Shown here in pieces: positions 1 to 5,932 of a stretch of DNA of 12,283 nucleotides. Numbering within the stretch: the stretch's first letter is position 1; every line of letters begins with the position of its first letter. Below the pieces are notes generated by a model, which worked only from the letters and a program-made list of their open reading frames with translations, was not told the DNA's origin and searched no databases. The translations under genes were made by a program, and so were the position numbers. The DNA is taken from positions 1 to 12,283 of the forward strand of contig CAMCFM010000070.1 of NCBI GenBank assembly GCA_945874095.1. Direction: 5' to 3'. The DNA comes from Candidatus Kuenenia stuttgartensis. Lineage in GTDB: Bacteria; Planctomycetota; Planctomycetia; Isosphaerales; Isosphaeraceae.

Positions 1-590
1 ACCAGGTCGTTGCCTTTGTCGTCCTCAGAACCGACGTTCAGGAGCCCGATTTTTGGATCCGTCACGCCGAGAATCTTCTCGGCATAAACCGCGCCCATCA
101 AGCCATATTGATAAAGGTCTTCAGGCTTCGGAGCCATATTGGCACCGACGTCGATGAGGACCACTGGCCCTTGATTCGACGGAAAAATCGCAGCGATACC
201 AGGGCGACGCACTCCGGGCAAAAACATCTTGGCATTGAACAGGCCTGAGGCCACCATGGCGCCTGTGTTGCCGGCTGAGACCACGGCATCGGCTTTACCG
301 GTCGCCATCAGACCCCAGGTTTTCGAGATCGAATTGTCGCGCTTTGAACGAAGTGCCTCCACAGGCTTATCTTCCATGCCTACAACTTCAGAGGCATGAA
401 CGATCGGGAGGCGGTCCAGATGTACTGTCATACCAGAATCCGCAAGTTTATTGAGCTCAGCGATAATTCGCTCTTCCTGCCCGACCAGCAAAACAATCAG
501 TTCTGGCATGTCGTTCACAGCCTGAACAGCGCCTGCAACGATTGGTCCAGGGGCGAAGTCGCCACCCATGGCGTCCAAAGCGATCCTCAT
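1..590 (-). CDS. plsX: Phosphate acyltransferase PlsX (N-terminal part, truncated by window edge)
   Basis: PlsX converts acyl-ACP and inorganic phosphate into acyl-phosphate, the donor used by PlsY to acylate glycerol-3-phosphate at the membrane. Translating the minus strand from the ATG at 588-590 gives about 196 residues, of the roughly 330-340 usual for the family. It begins MRIALDAMGGDFAPGPIVAG, the family's hallmark N-terminus, and continues with VVSAGNTGAMVASGLF near residues 103-118 and VVLIDVGANMAPKPEDL further on, both typical of PlsX. The frame stays open to base 1, so the C-terminal part lies outside the window. A sigma-70-like promoter sits about 100 bases upstream. In many bacteria rpmF (ribosomal protein L32) directly precedes plsX; no L32-like peptide is encoded in the 326-base gap here. 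The start is fixed by homology; there is no clear Shine-Dalgarno. Confidence 0.96.
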   Translation of the reverse strand, partial: MRIALDAMGGDFAPGPIVAGAVQAVNDMPELIVLLVGQEERIIAELNKLADSGMTVHLDRLPIVHASEVVGMEDKPVEALRSKRDNSISKTWGLMATGKADAVVSAGNTGAMVASGLFNAKMFLPGVRRPGIAAIFPSNQGPVVLIDVGANMAPKPEDLYQYGLMGAVYAEKILGVTDPKIGLLNVGSEDDKGNDL

Positions 591-695
591 GGTCGAATTC
601 TCTCGTGGTGTTTTTTGATCGATTGAACGCGGAATTTATGAGAATCGGCGAAGACTAGCCAACGACATTTTGCCATTCCGCTTGAATAGAGTCTC

Positions 696-725
696 ATCAT
701 AGGGTTATGGCTGCAGGAGTGTCAA
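696..725 (-). promoter_or_regulatory. Predicted sigma-70-type promoter of plsX
   Basis: On the minus strand a perfect -35 TTGACA (720-725) is followed by an 18-base spacer and a -10 TATGAT (696-701). Transcription would start near 689, leaving a leader of about 100 bases before the plsX ATG. The rest of the 591-916 gap between the divergent plsX and metalloprotease genes shows no gene. It has a possible -10 (TAGAAT, 841-846) for the rightward gene, but without a matching -35. Confidence 0.6.
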
Positions 726-916
726 TCGTAGCGATTGCCAGACAAGCCGTTTTGTTCAGCCTTGCTTCCTTCTGTTCTGCTGAAACACGCCCTGTTTGAT
801 TCCACAATTTTTTCCTGTTCTATGTTTTAGACTGCTCGCGTAGAATAGTCAGTGACGGTTTGTATGGTTTTGAATGGTTCCTAGTTGGTTGCTTGTTTTC
901 GACAGGAGAAAGTTCT

Positions 917-1858
917 ATGCGTTTCAAGCTTCGGTTGGCCGTTTGTTTCTCCATGATTGGCCTGACCCTCACAGGGCAGGGCATTCACGCCGGAGATATT
1001 TCGTTCTGGTTCAACTACGATGATTCGTTTACAACAAGTGCGGGTTCGAATCTGACAGCTGCTCAGAGTGACTTCGCGTTTGTTGGAACCTACATCTCAA
1101 GTCTTGTAAAGACAGGCTTTACAGGTAATGCTGTCGTTCAGATCAACGTTTCCGGTTCGAATGATTCCAGCTCCGGCGTTCTCGCCAGTGCTGGGGGATA
1201 TGCGAACGGTAACGACGGTTTCGAAAAAAGTTTCACCCAATTGCTGGTTCAGGACAATATCAAAAACACGTCCTCTTATCCGGAAGCCTTTTCAAACATT
1301 AACTTCGATTGGAACTGGGGTTATGGAGGCTCCACGACTTCCACCGAAATCGACTTCAGATTCGTCCTTCTGCACGAGATGTTTCATGCCTTTGGGTTTG
1401 AATCTGTGATTGACGCCTCAGGAGCATCGCCTTATGGCAATTCCTACAACGATTTCGACCAGTATGTGAAAGGCTGGGATGGGTCGAAATACGTCAACCT
1501 CGTCGACAGGGATTCAAGCAATATCCCGACGGGAGTCATCGCAAATGCCGCAAATGCAGTGGTGGACAGCACCCATCCACTGCTCTTTGATGGCCCCAAT
1601 GTAAGAGCCTATCTCAACGCTGGTGCAGAGCTTTACACGCCTTCCGCATTCGAAGCTGGAGCAAGTATCTCGCACTACAATTATCCTGGCCAACTGGCGT
1701 ATTTTCAATTCGGATACGGGAGCAAAAACTTTGGCTTCTCAGGGCTGGATCAAGCCTTCCTCAAGGATTTGGGGTATACCGTCGTTCCAGAACCCGGCAC
1801 TTGCGTGCTCTCAGTCGCTAGCCTGATCATTCTGGTAGGAGCCAGACGGAAGTCTTAA
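917..1858 (+). CDS. Secreted HExxH metalloprotease with PEP-CTERM tail, copy 1 (NF038122-like)
   Basis: Predicted exported zinc protease of 313 residues, substrate unknown. I chose the ATG at 917 because AGGAGAA (904-910) lies six bases upstream and the product then starts with a clean signal peptide: basic MRFKLR, a hydrophobic core, and cleavage at IHA-GD after residue 25. An in-frame upstream ATG at 860 would bury that signal. The zinc site is HEMFHAFGFE (H153, E154, H157). A downstream His in SHYNY (H253) is a candidate third ligand. The C-terminus has PEP (291-293), a hydrophobic segment and terminal RRKS, the layout of a PEP-CTERM sorting signal that an exosortase would process. The protein resembles the PEP-CTERM metalloprotease family annotated as NF038122; that assignment is from memory of the family. 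It is clearly homologous to the next gene along its whole length. A rho-independent terminator follows directly. Confidence 0.87.
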   Translation: MRFKLRLAVCFSMIGLTLTGQGIHAGDISFWFNYDDSFTTSAGSNLTAAQSDFAFVGTYISSLVKTGFTGNAVVQINVSGSNDSSSGVLASAGGYANGNDGFEKSFTQLLVQDNIKNTSSYPEAFSNINFDWNWGYGGSTTSTEIDFRFVLLHEMFHAFGFESVIDASGASPYGNSYNDFDQYVKGWDGSKYVNLVDRDSSNIPTGVIANAANAVVDSTHPLLFDGPNVRAYLNAGAELYTPSAFEAGASISHYNYPGQLAYFQFGYGSKNFGFSGLDQAFLKDLGYTVVPEPGTCVLSVASLIILVGARRKS

Positions 1859-1868
1859 ATTGATCTTA

Positions 1869-1911
1869 GGAGCCGGCTGAACAATTCCGGTCGGCTCCAT
1901 CCTCTTTTTTT
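1869..1911 (+). terminator. Rho-independent terminator after metalloprotease copy 1
   Basis: A perfect 7-bp stem, GGAGCCG (1869-1875) with CGGCTCC (1892-1898), is followed within six bases by a run of seven T (1905-1911). It starts eleven bases after the stop codon. It implies that the two metalloprotease genes are separate transcription units in spite of their tandem arrangement. Confidence 0.78.
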
Positions 1912-2076
1912 CTTGAAGCCATTTTGAAGACTCACACCGCAACCTCACCATATGCGTTGTTTTTTTGAAACATCATCAGAATAAAATTTCTTATGTTCGC
2001 TGGTAAAAATGGTGTAACATTATCGGTAACAAGGGCTGGTTTGATCGCACAACATTTCGGGTCTGGTGCACATCTT

Positions 2077-3024
2077 ATGAATCTTCGCATAATCGCTTTC
2101 CTGATGCTGGTCATGGTTTCGAAGTCTGCGCCCAACTCCCTTGCAGGCGACGTCTTCTTCCAGTTCAATTACGACGCCAGCTTTGACACAAACTCCGGCG
2201 CCAATTCGGCTGCCGCCAAGTCCGACTTCACCTATGTTGCAAACTACCTCACCTCGGTGCTCGATTCCGGCGTCTCTGGAAATGTGACAGTCGAGGTCGA
2301 CGTTTCGGGTATCTACAATGCGTCCACCGGTACCCTGGCTTATGCAGGGTCATCGTTATACCTGACAAATTCGTTCGAGCCTGTGTTTACTCAATCACAT
2401 ATCCAAACCGGTGTGAAAACCTGGGTTGGCAGCGATGCAGGAGCGACCGTCAATTTTGCCCAAAGCTTCGGATACGGTGGAAATGTGTCGTCGAGCCAAT
2501 ACGACTTTCGATACATCCTGCTTCATGAGATGACTCACGCACTTGGTTTTGTCGGGCTGATTGGATCCAACGGCCTAAGCTCTAATCCAACAACCTTTTC
2601 CACGTTCGACAGCTATCTTTTGGGCTGGAATGGGAGTTCGTATCAGAATCTGGTCAGTCGCGATGGGACGGGAACTCCAACAGGCTCGATGGCTGGTGCA
2701 TCAGCGGCTCTGATAAACAGCGTCCATCCGATTCTGTTCAATGGCCCGAACGTGACGGCTTATCTGGGGCAGCCAGCCCAGATGTTTACACCGGGATCCT
2801 ACCTCAGTGGATCGAGCACGTATCACACCAATTACAGCAATTCTCTGATGTACTATTCCGTATCTCCAGGCAATAAGCCGTTTGGTTACAGTGGTTTGGA
2901 TATAGCTTTTATGAAAGATTTAGGATACACCGTCACCGTGCCTGAGTCTGGCAGCGTGGGGCTGGCTGTGGTAAGTCTTGTGATCTTCGTGGTCAGCCAG
3001 TCGCGTCGGCGTGGTGCGATCTAA
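2077..3024 (+). CDS. Secreted HExxH metalloprotease with degenerate PEP-CTERM-like tail, copy 2 (NF038122-like)
   Basis: Paralogue of the preceding gene and almost the same size (315 residues against 313). Shared blocks are a mature N-terminus GDVFFQFNYDASF (GDISFWFNYDDSF in copy 1), FGYGG before the active site, LLHEMTHALGF (H150, E151, H154), VHPILFNGPNV, YHTNY (H250) and FGYSGLDIAFMKDLGYTV. I place the start at the ATG at 2077, which gives a signal peptide MNLRIIAFLMLVMV ending SLA-GD. An in-frame ATG at 1993 would add 28 residues that do not look like a leader. Neither start has a good Shine-Dalgarno. The C-terminal tail has PES (289-291) instead of PEP, then a hydrophobic stretch and SRRRGAI, so the sorting signal is degenerate but keeps its overall form. 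Copy 2 has LMYY about seven residues after H250, where copy 1 has LAYF. The substrate is unknown and no promoter could be assigned with confidence. Confidence 0.86.
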   Translation: MNLRIIAFLMLVMVSKSAPNSLAGDVFFQFNYDASFDTNSGANSAAAKSDFTYVANYLTSVLDSGVSGNVTVEVDVSGIYNASTGTLAYAGSSLYLTNSFEPVFTQSHIQTGVKTWVGSDAGATVNFAQSFGYGGNVSSSQYDFRYILLHEMTHALGFVGLIGSNGLSSNPTTFSTFDSYLLGWNGSSYQNLVSRDGTGTPTGSMAGASAALINSVHPILFNGPNVTAYLGQPAQMFTPGSYLSGSSTYHTNYSNSLMYYSVSPGNKPFGYSGLDIAFMKDLGYTVTVPESGSVGLAVVSLVIFVVSQSRRRGAI

Positions 3025-3088
3025 GGAACAGGTCGAGAATCAAGGGTTCCACCTGTTTATAGAAGGCATAAAACAACATTTTGTGTAG

Positions 3089-3127
3089 GCCATGTCCCCT
3101 GACATGGCGGGCTTTGGATTTGTTTTG
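3089..3127 (+). terminator. Possible terminator hairpin after metalloprotease copy 2
   Basis: A perfect 8-bp stem with a four-base loop, GCCATGTC-CCCT-GACATGGC (3089-3108), is followed by a T-rich but interrupted tail. A weaker stem, AACAGGT (3027-3033) with ACCTGTT (3051-3057), begins three bases after the stop codon and lacks a T run. Either could form the mRNA 3' end; neither is a textbook terminator. Confidence 0.4.
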
Positions 3128-3165
3128 TAAAATCAACATAAACTATTATTATATAAAATTTTACA
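3126..3165. repeat. Inverted repeat TGTAAAAT / ATTTTACA in an AT-rich island
   Basis: Perfect 8-base arms at 3126-3133 and 3158-3165 enclose 24 bases rich in A and T. The stretch stands out against the GC-richer surroundings. It lies in the gap 3025-3450, about 190 bases upstream of the DUF1559 promoter. It may be an operator or simply AT-rich intergenic DNA. Between 3166 and 3353 I see no gene that can be supported. Confidence 0.35.
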
Positions 3166-3353
3166 TACGTATTGACTGCAATGGCAAAAACCCGCCCGGC
3201 AGGGGACCGTGTCTACAGAAATATGCTTCTGCGCGAAATCAGGATTAACACCTCCCGCGTTTGTTATCCCGGAAATTACGCCTCTACTTCCTGGCTCCGG
3301 CCCATGAACCCAAAACCTGGCAAAGCGACCTCAATCTCTTTTCGCAAATTTTC

Positions 3354-3382
3354 TTGACGCAACTCGCCGACAAGCCTACAAT
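3354..3382 (+). promoter_or_regulatory. Predicted sigma-70-type promoter of the DUF1559 gene
   Basis: TTGACG (3354-3359), a 17-base spacer and TACAAT (3377-3382) match the sigma-70 consensus at five of six positions in each box. Transcription would start around 3388-3390, about 60 bases before the preferred start codon. The predicted start point coincides with an ATG at 3389 that opens a 21-codon upstream ORF. Confidence 0.62.
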
Positions 3383-3450
3383 ACCACTATGACATTGAGA
3401 CTCAGTCTCATTTGGATCGCAAAACACCTGATCGAATGGTCTTCCTGCTC

Positions 3451-4473
3451 ATGATCACCGCGAAAAAGCGTTCGGGGTTCACTCTGATCGAACTTCTTGT
3501 TGTCATTGCCATTATCGCTGTCTTGATCTCACTTTTATTACCAGCGGTCCAATCGGCCCGGGAATCGGCCAGACGCATCTCGTGCGCCAACAATCTCAAG
3601 CAAATTGGTCTGGCGATGCATCAGTACGAGAATACCAATGGTGTTCTACCGCCATCGGTCGCTCTCTCCACAATCGCCTCAGGTGCTGTCAGCTGGTTCG
3701 GAGGATGGTCGGCTCATGGTCGAATCCTGCCCTTCCTGGAGCAAAATAACACTTTTGCCGGGCTAAACTTCACCCTCAACTACGCCAACTCTGCCAATAC
3801 CACCGTCGCAAACCTCACAATCAACGCCTGGATTTGTCCCAGCGAGGTTAAGCCACAGCCAGCCACTCATGATTTTGGTCTGTGCGGAGTTGTCAATTAT
3901 GGCGTAAACGTCGGCGACTGGTATGTTTGGGGTGGATCAGCAGGCACACCCAACAAAGCCCCTTTCGGAGTCAATCTGGCGCGCCAGTTTTCCGCCTTTT
4001 CAGACGGGCTTTCGAACACCATCCTCGTCGGCGAAGTCAAAGCCTATCAGTCCTACTATCGCGACACAGGTCCCATCTCAGGCATGACCTCCACCAATAT
4101 TCCTTCGCCCAACGCGTCGCCTGAATCCATTACCCCTGAATTTTTTTCTTCCACCGCTCCAAAACCTTCAGGACACACGGAATGGGTCGATGGCCATGCC
4201 CACCAAACCGGCATGACCACCGCCTTTACGCCCAATAAAAAGATTCTCGGAACGGTAGCTCGCAATCTCGATGTGGATCTCACAACTCGTCGCGAATCCA
4301 ACGGTGGACCAACTTTTGCCTCGATCACCTCGCGGAGCTATCACCCGGGTGGCGTGCAAGTTCTGAAGGCGGATGGTTCCGTCTCGTTCATCTCAGAATC
4401 AATTCGCGGCGAAGTCTGGCGCGGTCTGGGCACGATCGCAGGCGGCGAAGTGCTCTCAGCCGACTCTTATTGA
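3451..4473 (+). CDS. DUF1559 prepilin-type protein with H-X9-DG C-terminal motif
   Basis: Member of the large planctomycete family with a type IV prepilin / type II pseudopilin N-terminus. The ATG at 3451 gives 340 residues and a short basic leader MITAKKRSG, followed by FTLIELLVVIAIIAVLISLL: prepilin peptidase would cut after G9, leaving F10 with E14 at position +5, and the hydrophobic segment acts as membrane anchor and helix. Next come PAVQSARESARRISCANNLK and LPPS, standard in DUF1559. The C-terminal motif is H298-PGGVQVLKA-D308-G309, the H-X9-DG signature. The role of the family is unsettled; a surface or secretion-pseudopilus function is inferred from the N-terminus. Alternative in-frame starts are ATG 3436 and TTG 3412; none has a Shine-Dalgarno. 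I prefer 3451 because it gives a normal leader and overlaps (ATGA) the stop of a small upstream ORF. No pilus or secretion genes flank it, so it is an orphan unit with its own promoter and terminator. Confidence 0.93.
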   Translation: MITAKKRSGFTLIELLVVIAIIAVLISLLLPAVQSARESARRISCANNLKQIGLAMHQYENTNGVLPPSVALSTIASGAVSWFGGWSAHGRILPFLEQNNTFAGLNFTLNYANSANTTVANLTINAWICPSEVKPQPATHDFGLCGVVNYGVNVGDWYVWGGSAGTPNKAPFGVNLARQFSAFSDGLSNTILVGEVKAYQSYYRDTGPISGMTSTNIPSPNASPESITPEFFSSTAPKPSGHTEWVDGHAHQTGMTTAFTPNKKILGTVARNLDVDLTTRRESNGGPTFASITSRSYHPGGVQVLKADGSVSFISESIRGEVWRGLGTIAGGEVLSADSY

Positions 4474-4505
4474 TCTGGAATTTCTCAACCAAAAAGGACT
4501 TTCCC

Positions 4506-4537
4506 CGACCGCGGATGTATGTTCCGCGGTCGTTTTT
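4506..4537 (+). terminator. Strong rho-independent terminator after the DUF1559 gene
   Basis: A perfect 10-bp GC-rich stem, CGACCGCGGA (4506-4515) with TCCGCGGTCG (4523-4532), has a seven-base loop and is followed at once by TTTTT (4533-4537). It lies 33 bases after the stop codon and separates this unit from moaA. Confidence 0.88.
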
Positions 4538-4541
4538 CGTT

Positions 4542-4547
4542 TATAAT
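4542..4547 (+). promoter_or_regulatory. Possible -10 element for moaA
   Basis: A perfect TATAAT sits just beyond the terminator T run and about 50 bases upstream of the preferred moaA start. No recognisable -35 lies 16-18 bases upstream, because that position falls in the terminator hairpin. Low confidence; it is offered because moaA needs its own promoter after so strong a terminator. Confidence 0.3.
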
Positions 4548-4596
4548 CATTTTACTGAACCTTGATACAAATTTGATGACGGGACAGTTTCTCTCC

Positions 4597-5586
4597 ATGA
4601 CACCCTTGGTAGACCGCTTCGGCCGAACGCACGACAACCTGCGCATCAGCGTCACTGACCGATGCAATATCCGTTGCGTTTACTGCATGCCGGAGTCGGT
4701 CGAGTTCCTCCCAAAAACTCAGATCCTGACCTTCGAAGAACTCGTCAGGCTAGCACAAGTTGCTGCAAGTCTTGGGATTAGGAAGATCCGGCTCACAGGC
4801 GGAGAGCCGCTTGTCAGGTCCTCACTCTGGGTTCTGATCGAGCAATTGGTGGCCATTGAAGGTATTCGCGATATCGGCCTGACCACCAACGGGATTCTGC
4901 TTGAAGATCAGGCCCTGAAGCTGAAACGGGCGGGCTTGAAGCAGCTCAATATCAGTCTGGACACGCTTGATCCGGACCGATTCCTGGCTCTCACGCGCCG
5001 GACCGGCGTAGAATCGGTTCTGCAAGGTATTGCAGCAGCTCAAGATGCGGGTTTTGAGCGGATCAAGATCAACGCCGTTGCGATCAAAGGCTTCTCCGAG
5101 CCAGATATCGTTCCACTGGCCCAATTTTGCCGGGATCAGGGCCTGGAACTGCGTTTTATCGAATACATGCCGCTCGACGCCAAGGACGTCTGGGAACGAT
5201 CCAAAGTGTTACTGATGGACGAGTTGATCGCATCCATCGAAAGCTCTGTAGGGCCGCTGGTTCCAGTCGTTGGACAAGATCCGAACGCGCCTGCCCTGGA
5301 ATTTCATTACGCCGATGGGTCGGGCAAGATTGGCTTTATTGCGTCCGTTTCGAGGCCGTTTTGCCAGTCGTGCAATCGAGTTAGGATCACAGCCGACGGG
5401 AAGCTCCGCAACTGCCTCTTTGCAGTCGACGAAACCGACCTTCGAAGCCTGATCCGCAGCGGAGCCAACAACGAAACGCTCGCCCAGGCCTTCCGCAACT
5501 CAGTCGCCGAGAAGTGGGAGGGCCATGAAATCAACACCTCCCGATTCATCAAACCTGACCGCTTGATGCACTCCATCGGCGGCTGA
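4597..5586 (+). CDS. moaA: GTP 3',8-cyclase MoaA (molybdenum cofactor biosynthesis)
   Basis: Radical SAM enzyme that rearranges GTP to 3',8-cyclo-7,8-dihydro-GTP, which MoaC turns into cyclic pyranopterin monophosphate, the first intermediate of molybdenum cofactor. With the ATG at 4597 the protein is 329 residues, normal for MoaA. The SAM-binding [4Fe-4S] cluster motif is C23-NIR-C27-VY-C30, inside the characteristic RISVTDRCNIRCVYCMPE. The glycine-rich SAM motif is LTGGEP near residue 70. The second, substrate-binding cluster uses C256-QS-C259 and C273 (FCQSCNRVRITADGKLRNC). The chain ends in Gly-Gly (328-329), the conserved tail needed for activity in the family. An in-frame ATG at 4576 would add seven residues; further upstream the frame runs into the terminator hairpin. 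No other moa gene is adjacent. The next gene is convergent. Confidence 0.97.
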   Translation: MTPLVDRFGRTHDNLRISVTDRCNIRCVYCMPESVEFLPKTQILTFEELVRLAQVAASLGIRKIRLTGGEPLVRSSLWVLIEQLVAIEGIRDIGLTTNGILLEDQALKLKRAGLKQLNISLDTLDPDRFLALTRRTGVESVLQGIAAAQDAGFERIKINAVAIKGFSEPDIVPLAQFCRDQGLELRFIEYMPLDAKDVWERSKVLLMDELIASIESSVGPLVPVVGQDPNAPALEFHYADGSGKIGFIASVSRPFCQSCNRVRITADGKLRNCLFAVDETDLRSLIRSGANNETLAQAFRNSVAEKWEGHEINTSRFIKPDRLMHSIGG

Positions 5587-5620
5587 AAGTTTTTTTGGCG
5601 ATCGTGTTGGAAGCAATTTT

Positions 5621-5640
5621 TAGCCACGGATTTACACCGA
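5621..5640 (-). repeat. Inverted partial copy of the 41-base repeat
   Basis: TAGCCACGGATTTACACCGA is the reverse complement of the right-hand half of the 5695-5735 copy (TCGGTGTTTATCCGTGGCTA) apart from an A/T change at two neighbouring bases. The two could pair as a long stem in the moaA 3' transcript. Confidence 0.65.
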
Positions 5641-5694
5641 AGGGCACGGACAATTCAAAGAGCTTAAAACTCAGGCTGGTGCGAAAAAGTTTTG

Positions 5695-5735
5695 GGCTTC
5701 GGAATCTGTGTAAATCGGTGTTTATCCGTGGCTAG
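5695..5735 (+). repeat. 41-base repeat, copy A
   Basis: It starts GGCTTCGGAATCTGTG, ends TATCCGTGGCTAG, and matches the copy at 5891-5931 at 36 of 41 positions by eye. Its right half is inverted at 5621-5640. The wording (AGCCACGGATxxACACxGAT when read in reverse) resembles a dispersed intergenic repeat that I recall as common in planctomycete genomes; that link is from memory. Confidence 0.75.
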
Positions 5736-5855
5736 AATTCGGGACTGCCCTGTTTTACGCCGGGCTCATATCGCCCTAACTGCATTTTTCAAAGAGTTTA
5801 AATCATTGTTACGAAACGGATCTGTCTCGATAATTGACGATTCACCGCTGGAAGC

Positions 5856-5875
5856 GGGTGGGCTTCACCCCACCC
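5856..5875. repeat. GC hairpin GGGTGGG / CCCACCC
   Basis: Perfect 7-bp arms (5856-5862 and 5869-5875) with a six-base loop, between two repeat copies and between two convergent genes. It could stop transcription from either side, although no long T run follows on either strand. It may also belong to a dispersed repeat type. Confidence 0.45.
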
Positions 5876-5890
5876 TACTTTGCTAGAGTT

Positions 5891-5931
5891 GGCTTCGGAA
5901 TCTGTGCGAATCGGCGGTTATCTGTGGCTAG
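5891..5931 (+). repeat. 41-base repeat, copy B
   Basis: Second direct copy, with five substitutions relative to 5695-5735. Its right edge lies two bases from the stop codon of the amidohydrolase gene on the other strand, so the repeat forms the immediate 3' untranslated sequence of that gene. Confidence 0.75.
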
Positions 5932-5932
5932 G

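Larger units (their letters stand above)
5587..5932. other. Convergent intergenic region carrying dispersed repeats and a hairpin, no gene
   Basis: This 346-base gap between the convergent moaA and amidohydrolase genes holds no ORF worth calling. It contains three copies of a degenerate repeat (5621-5640, 5695-5735, 5891-5931) and a GC hairpin (5856-5875), listed separately. Short reading frames here run through the repeats and have no protein-like features. Confidence 0.7.

Noticed and set aside
396..626. Plus-strand reading frame of 76 codons
   Set aside because: It lies antisense to the plsX coding sequence and its product has no family features; plsX is certain on the other strand.
860..916. 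Upstream in-frame ATG for metalloprotease copy 1
   Set aside because: It would put 19 residues ahead of a textbook signal peptide, whereas the ATG at 917 has a well-spaced AGGAGAA.
3089..3165. Riboswitch or small RNA in the gap after metalloprotease copy 2
   Set aside because: The hairpin and inverted repeat do not match any riboswitch core I know and are too far from the next start codon.
3172..3357. Plus-strand frame of 61 codons between metalloprotease copy 2 and the DUF1559 gene
   Set aside because: It has no Shine-Dalgarno, no recognisable motif and odd composition, and it runs into the DUF1559 promoter. I treat it as chance.
4519..4596. N-terminal extension of moaA upstream of 4597
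   Set aside because: The far start falls inside the terminator hairpin, and the extra residues have no counterpart in MoaA. The ATG at 4576 remains possible.
5621..5931. Possible CRISPR array or insertion sequence end
   Set aside because: There are only two direct copies, 155 bases apart, with diverged sequence and no transposase or cas gene nearby; a dispersed palindromic repeat explains it better.
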